DNA from: Verrucomicrobiota bacterium
GTDB lineage: Bacteria; Verrucomicrobiota; Verrucomicrobiia; Opitutales; UBA953
Direction of reading: 5' to 3'
DNA length: 6,690 nt
NCBI GenBank assembly: GCA_009924535.1
Contig: RFRI01000077.1
Span: forward strand, 1 to 6,690
Below the pieces are notes generated by a model. The model was not told the DNA's origin, made no database searches, and worked only from the letters and a program-made list of their open reading frames with translations. Below, in pieces: positions 5,670-6,690 of this stretch; the stretch's first letter is position 1; the number at the start of each line of letters is the position of its first letter. A program made the position numbers and the translations under genes.

Positions 5670-5716
5670 GGGCGAGACAATCAATCGGCCGGCGAGACGA
5701 AGGACTTTTCTCGCCC
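5670..5716. promoter_or_regulatory. GGCGAGA repeats in the divergent rluB-like/folD intergenic region
   Basis: GGCGAGAC occurs at 5671-5678 and again at 5691-5698, exactly 20 bp apart (about two helical turns). Its inverse TCTCGCC lies at 5709-5715. The outer pair makes an exact 8-bp inverted repeat, GGGCGAGA/TCTCGCCC (5670-5677 with 5709-5716), and the inner pair a 7-bp stem with an 11-base loop. The arrangement suits a shared operator between divergent genes or a leader hairpin for folD. I see no convincing -35/-10 pair here for either gene. Confidence 0.4.
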
Positions 5717-5746
5717 TCGGCGGCCTGACCGTCTTAGTCATCCCCC

Positions 5747-6529
5747 ATGCGCCTCATCGACGGAAACGCCATCGCCCAACAGGTCCTCGCCGAAGTCAAG
5801 GAACGCGTGGCCAAGCTCGCCCCGGTCATGCCCCACGTGGCCTTCGTGCGCGTCGGCGACGATCCCGCCTCCGTGTCCTACGTGACCAAGAAGCAGAAGA
5901 CCGCGGCCGAAGTCGGCATGAAGGCCTCGCTCCAGCTCTTCCCCGAGACGGTCTCCAAGGAAGAACTCTTCGCCCACCTCGACGCCCTCAACGCCGACAA
6001 GTCGGTCCACGGCATCCTGATCCAGGCCCCGTTGCCCAAGCACCTCCCCGAGACCGAAGTCTTCAATCGCGTCTCGCCGGACAAGGATGTCGACGGCTTC
6101 GGCACGCAGAGCATCGGCCGACTCGTCCAGGAGCTCCCCGGCGCCTTCGCCGCCTGCACTCCCGCCGGCGTCATCGAACTCCTTCGCCGCTCCGGCATCG
6201 AGACCGCGGGCAAGCATGCCGTGGTCGTCGGCCGCTCGCTCATCGTCGGCAAGCCCGCCGCCGCCCTGCTCCTCGCCAAAGGTTGCGACTGCACCGTCAC
6301 CATCGCCCACTCCCGCACGAAGGACCTGGCCGCCATCGTCCGCCAGGCCGACATCGTCGTCGCCGCGATCGGCAAGCCCCGCTTCATCACCGCCGACATG
6401 GTCAAGCCCGGCGCCGTCGTCATCGACGTCGGCATCAACCGCGTGCCCGACGCCACGAAGAAGACCGGCTACCGCATCGTAGGCGACGTCGACTTCGACG
6501 CGGTCGCGCCGACCTGCGAGGCGATCACT
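5747..6529 (+). CDS. folD: bifunctional methylenetetrahydrofolate dehydrogenase/cyclohydrolase FolD, C-terminus replaced
   Basis: FolD oxidises 5,10-methylene-tetrahydrofolate with NADP and hydrolyses the methenyl product to 10-formyl-tetrahydrofolate, supplying one-carbon units for purines and formyl-Met in the cytoplasm. Residues 1-261 match throughout: VGDDPASVSYVTKKQK with Tyr45 and catalytic Lys49, GILIQAPLPKHL (89-100), PDKDVDGF (111-118), CTPAGVIELL (137-146), the NADP site VVVGRSLIVGKPAAALLL (159-176), HSRT (188-191), ADIVVAAIGKP (201-211), GAVVIDVGINRV (222-233), GDVDF (246-250) and CEAIT (257-261). The near-invariant PVPGGVGPMT that must follow is absent, and the roughly 20-30 last residues are replaced by unrelated sequence from about 6530. 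The frame stays open to the right edge but reads as non-family sequence. The ATG at 5747 follows an in-frame TAG at 5735-5737, so the start is firm; no Shine-Dalgarno is visible. Confidence 0.92.
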
Positions 6530-6690
6530 TTGGCGCCATTGGACACCCCGATCTGGCGGACCTGGTCGGCTTCACGCTGGACATCCCCGGCATGGACGCC
6601 AGCCAGGACAGCCACCCCGACATGCCATCCGAGAGCCACCTGGTCATCATGGACGGCGAGATCAGCGGGCGCATCACCAGCGTGGCATTC
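6526..6690 (+). CDS. fragment of another protein, GcvT/sarcosine-oxidase-alpha-like C-terminal domain (no start, no stop)
   Basis: In the frame one base before that of folD, bases 6526-6690 encode 55 uninterrupted residues that look like a real protein: HPDLADLVGFTLDIPG, then PSESHLVIMDGEISGRITSVAF at the edge. The pattern L-V-G-F, then E-x-H-L-V-x-x-D-G-x-I-x-G-R-x-T-S resembles the C-terminal barrel of the aminomethyltransferase (GcvT) fold, as found in sarcosine-oxidase alpha-type oxidoreductases, where an S-P-T-L stretch would follow. No start codon or ribosome site belongs to it, so it enters mid-protein. Family assignment rests on motif memory only and is tentative. That this is coding sequence foreign to folD is more secure. 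Confidence 0.5.

Noticed and set aside
5738..6456. Two long minus-strand open frames opposite folD
   Set aside because: The plus strand encodes a nearly complete FolD; the opposite frames have no family features.
1..6690. tRNA, rRNA, CRISPR array, insertion sequence or attachment site
   Set aside because: No regularly spaced repeats, transposase-like protein, terminal inverted repeats or tRNA-like cloverleaf were recognised; the repeats present are explained by paralogous genes.

Overview
The window reads as a GC-rich Gram-negative chromosome fragment, probably from a metagenome. Verrucomicrobiota (Opitutales-like) is my best guess, based on secreted GH16-fold paralogues beside a flavodoxin-less CysJ-type reductase. 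That guess is weak, because no marker gene settles the phylum.

Layout, right to left. Everything from about 5622 down to 1 lies on the minus strand: an RsuA/RluB-family pseudouridine synthase (5622-4918); a decayed GH16-fold gene (4850-4339); three tightly packed GH16-fold genes for exported proteins (4281-3586, 3589-2345, 2339-1647); a flavin reductase made of the FAD/NADPH half of sulfite reductase alpha (1585-437); and the N-terminal part of a FabG-type reductase that runs off the left edge (355-1). On the plus strand, divergent from the pseudouridine synthase, is folD (from 5747). Its reading stops matching FolD at about 6530, and a different protein, GcvT-like, is read in another frame to the right edge. 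This is a likely assembly chimera or a real breakpoint.

The accessory part is the GH16-fold cluster at 1647-4850. It holds five copies of one beta-jellyroll domain in four genes. All keep the structural signatures of GH16 (N-terminal DDF/W strand, GYFEASI, YG..WT..xxWYxxG, DWVK at the C-terminus). In all of them the catalytic E-x-D-x-x-E strand is rewritten: the nucleophile position is Met or Leu, and the assisting Asp is hydrophobic. The domains therefore look like secreted carbohydrate-binding or scaffold proteins rather than glucanases. The cluster has also been reshuffled by deletion. One gene is two domains fused in frame with the start of the second domain missing, and another lost about 60 codons and its frame.

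The three intact genes are coupled (ATGA overlap, then a 5-bp gap) and probably form one transcript with a plausible promoter at 4300-4327. The flanking genes (fabG, flavin reductase, pseudouridine synthase, folD) are housekeeping or general metabolism and give no substrate clue. No tRNA, rRNA, CRISPR array or insertion sequence was seen.
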